DNA of 32,196 nt. It comes from Candidatus Omnitrophota bacterium. GTDB lineage: Bacteria; Omnitrophota; Gorgyraeia; Zapsychrales; JAHFFX01. A model generated the notes under the pieces. It saw only the letters and a list, made by a program, of their open reading frames with translations. It was not told the DNA's origin and ran no database searches. A program made the position numbers and the translations under genes. The stretch covers positions 1 through 32,196 of the forward strand of contig JAHFFX010000008.1 of the NCBI GenBank assembly GCA_023247755.1, written 5' to 3'. Positions 31,353 through 32,196 of the stretch are shown here, one piece after another; positions within the stretch are counted from its first letter, which is position 1, and each line of letters starts with the position of its first letter.

Positions 31353-32196
31353 CGTTGGCGCATCTGCCGACGGTCATGCTGGCAATCGGTTATCCGCTGT
31401 ATTGGATCGAACTGTATCTTGTGAACCACAAGAACGGTCGGACCCTCTGGCTGGGCTGGATCCTGTTCGCGGTGGCGGCCGCATGGCTGGTCTGGTCCCA
31501 CCGCAGGTTCATCGCCCAGGCGATCCGCGAGATGAAGGTGCGGTTCGAGGAGCTGGATCTTTTCTGGAAATGCTGGCTGCTGCTGGTCAAGATCTTCGTC
31601 CTGCTCATCTTCATGGTGGGTTTTTACGCGGCCTTGCTCCCGCCGCATCTGATCCAGGAAACGGACGCTCTCAACTACCACATCACGATCCCCAAACAGC
31701 ATCTGCTGCTCAACTCCTTCCAGCACATCCCCTGGTCGACGGCGGACCTGTATCTCATGCCGGTGGATTTCGCCCTGGCGCCGTTCTGGCTGGCGACCCA
31801 TCTTCCCAACAAATTCCCGCAGTTCATTTTCCTGCTGGGACTGGTCGGGGTCTCGCTCAACTTGGTCGATTATTTCAGCCGGCGCAATTTCAAGGCCGGA
31901 AGTCTCATCGTGGCCGCTTTGCTGGGGTCGCATTTCCTGGGGATCCAGATCGGGACCGCGATGCTCGATGTGGTGCTCTGCTATCTGGCGCTGGCCGCCC
32001 TGGACAGTCTCCTGCGCGGCTCGGTGATCCTCTCCGCCTTCGAGTTCAGTTTTTACCTTTGGTCCAAATCGTTCCTGCCGCTTTCGACGGCATTGGCGCT
32101 CGCGGTCTTTCTCGGGCTGGTTTTCTTCCTTAAACGGAGAGGTTTTGTGGAATTGAGCTGGGGCCGGGAAAGGGTCGTGGAATCGGTCTTTTTCTC
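31316..32196 (+). CDS. GT-C-like integral membrane glycosyltransferase (3' partial)
   Basis: The frame from the ATG at 31316 stays open to the window end (293 codons seen). It encodes strongly hydrophobic helices: about residues 20-50, 85-105, 150-175, 200-240 and 255-275. Between helices is the periplasmic-type loop LPPHLIQETDALNYHITIPKQ, with the acidic ETDALNYH pattern. This is typical of ArnT/PMT-like GT-C proteins that use polyprenyl-phosphate sugars. No ribosome-binding site precedes the start, which lies inside the 34-residue ORF, so coupled translation is likely. It may add a side-branch sugar on the periplasmic side. Another candidate reading frame over the same bases gives a Pro/Arg/Gly-rich product and is not accepted. 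Confidence 0.7.
   Translation, partial: MESDRPVEKKLLTLAHLPTVMLAIGYPLYWIELYLVNHKNGRTLWLGWILFAVAAAWLVWSHRRFIAQAIREMKVRFEELDLFWKCWLLLVKIFVLLIFMVGFYAALLPPHLIQETDALNYHITIPKQHLLLNSFQHIPWSTADLYLMPVDFALAPFWLATHLPNKFPQFIFLLGLVGVSLNLVDYFSRRNFKAGSLIVAALLGSHFLGIQIGTAMLDVVLCYLALAALDSLLRGSVILSAFEFSFYLWSKSFLPLSTALALAVFLGLVFFLKRRGFVELSWGRERVVESVFF

Noticed and set aside
31402-32133. 243-codon forward frame near the window end
   Set aside because: It overlaps the frame begun at 31316, which gives regular membrane helices and a GT-C-like loop. The alternative is Pro/Arg/Gly-rich with no domain.

Overview
The window is a 32 kb, entirely forward-strand surface-glycan gene cluster from a bacterium whose envelope is probably Gram-negative in type. 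Support for that comes from a Wzx-type flippase, an O-antigen polymerase/ligase-type membrane protein, a CMP-Kdo-synthetase homologue, several glycosyltransferases and many sugar-modifying enzymes. Genes are tightly packed, and most junctions are ATGA/GTGA overlaps or gaps of a few bases. I see no rRNA, tRNA, insertion sequence, phage gene or CRISPR array. Taxonomy cannot be fixed from the sequence. The mix of uncommon surface-carbohydrate families and heptanucleotide repeats would fit an environmental lineage such as Omnitrophota, but that is a low-confidence inference.

Region A (1-6549) is a compact acyl-carrier-protein cassette: 3-oxoacyl reductase (SDR, cut by the window start), metallo-beta-lactamase-fold hydrolase, KAS III-like ketosynthase, a MaoC hydratase fused to a second SDR, a methyltransferase, an FkbH-like HAD-IIIC protein and a free-standing ACP. 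Together they could build, reduce, dehydrate and possibly methylate a short acyl (perhaps glyceryl-derived) group on the ACP for transfer to a sugar. By eye its base composition is more A/T-rich than the rest. It is followed by about 250 bp holding only a short ORF (6645-6758).

Region B (6839-12356) carries two large GT-B-like surface-carbohydrate proteins on either side of the Wzx flippase. A 47-codon stub that starts like a GT4 glycosyltransferase sits between the first of them and wzx.

Region C (12386-20831) starts with a good sigma70-type promoter. It encodes a Gfo/Idh/MocA dehydrogenase, a zinc-ribbon methyltransferase-like protein, a SIS isomerase, a transaldolase/FSA-family enzyme, an HpcH/HpaI aldolase, a HAD phosphatase, two SDRs, a KdsB-like CMP-sugar synthetase and a D-2-hydroxyacid dehydrogenase. 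The logic mirrors the Kdo route (isomerase, aldol condensation, phosphatase, CMP activation). The carbon-carbon bond-forming step would use a pyruvate aldolase family in place of PEP-dependent KdsA, so the product may be an unusual 3-deoxy-ulosonic acid. A striking inverted/tandem heptamer repeat occupies the ribosome-binding region of the second SDR.

Region D (20836-25378) holds tailoring and transfer genes: zinc-ribbon methyltransferase, hexapeptide acyltransferase, NodU/CmcH-type carbamoyltransferase and a GT2 glycosyltransferase. Region E (25409-32196) has an O-antigen polymerase/ligase-like protein with an unusually large soluble insertion, a LegB-like 4,6-dehydratase, a sugar-1-phosphate nucleotidyltransferase, an Rmd-like reductase, a GT4 glycosyltransferase, a 34-codon single-helix membrane ORF, and a GT-C-like membrane protein cut by the window end.

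Taken together, the locus looks able to make, activate, decorate (acyl, methyl, acetyl, carbamoyl), assemble, flip and polymerise or ligate a complex glycan.
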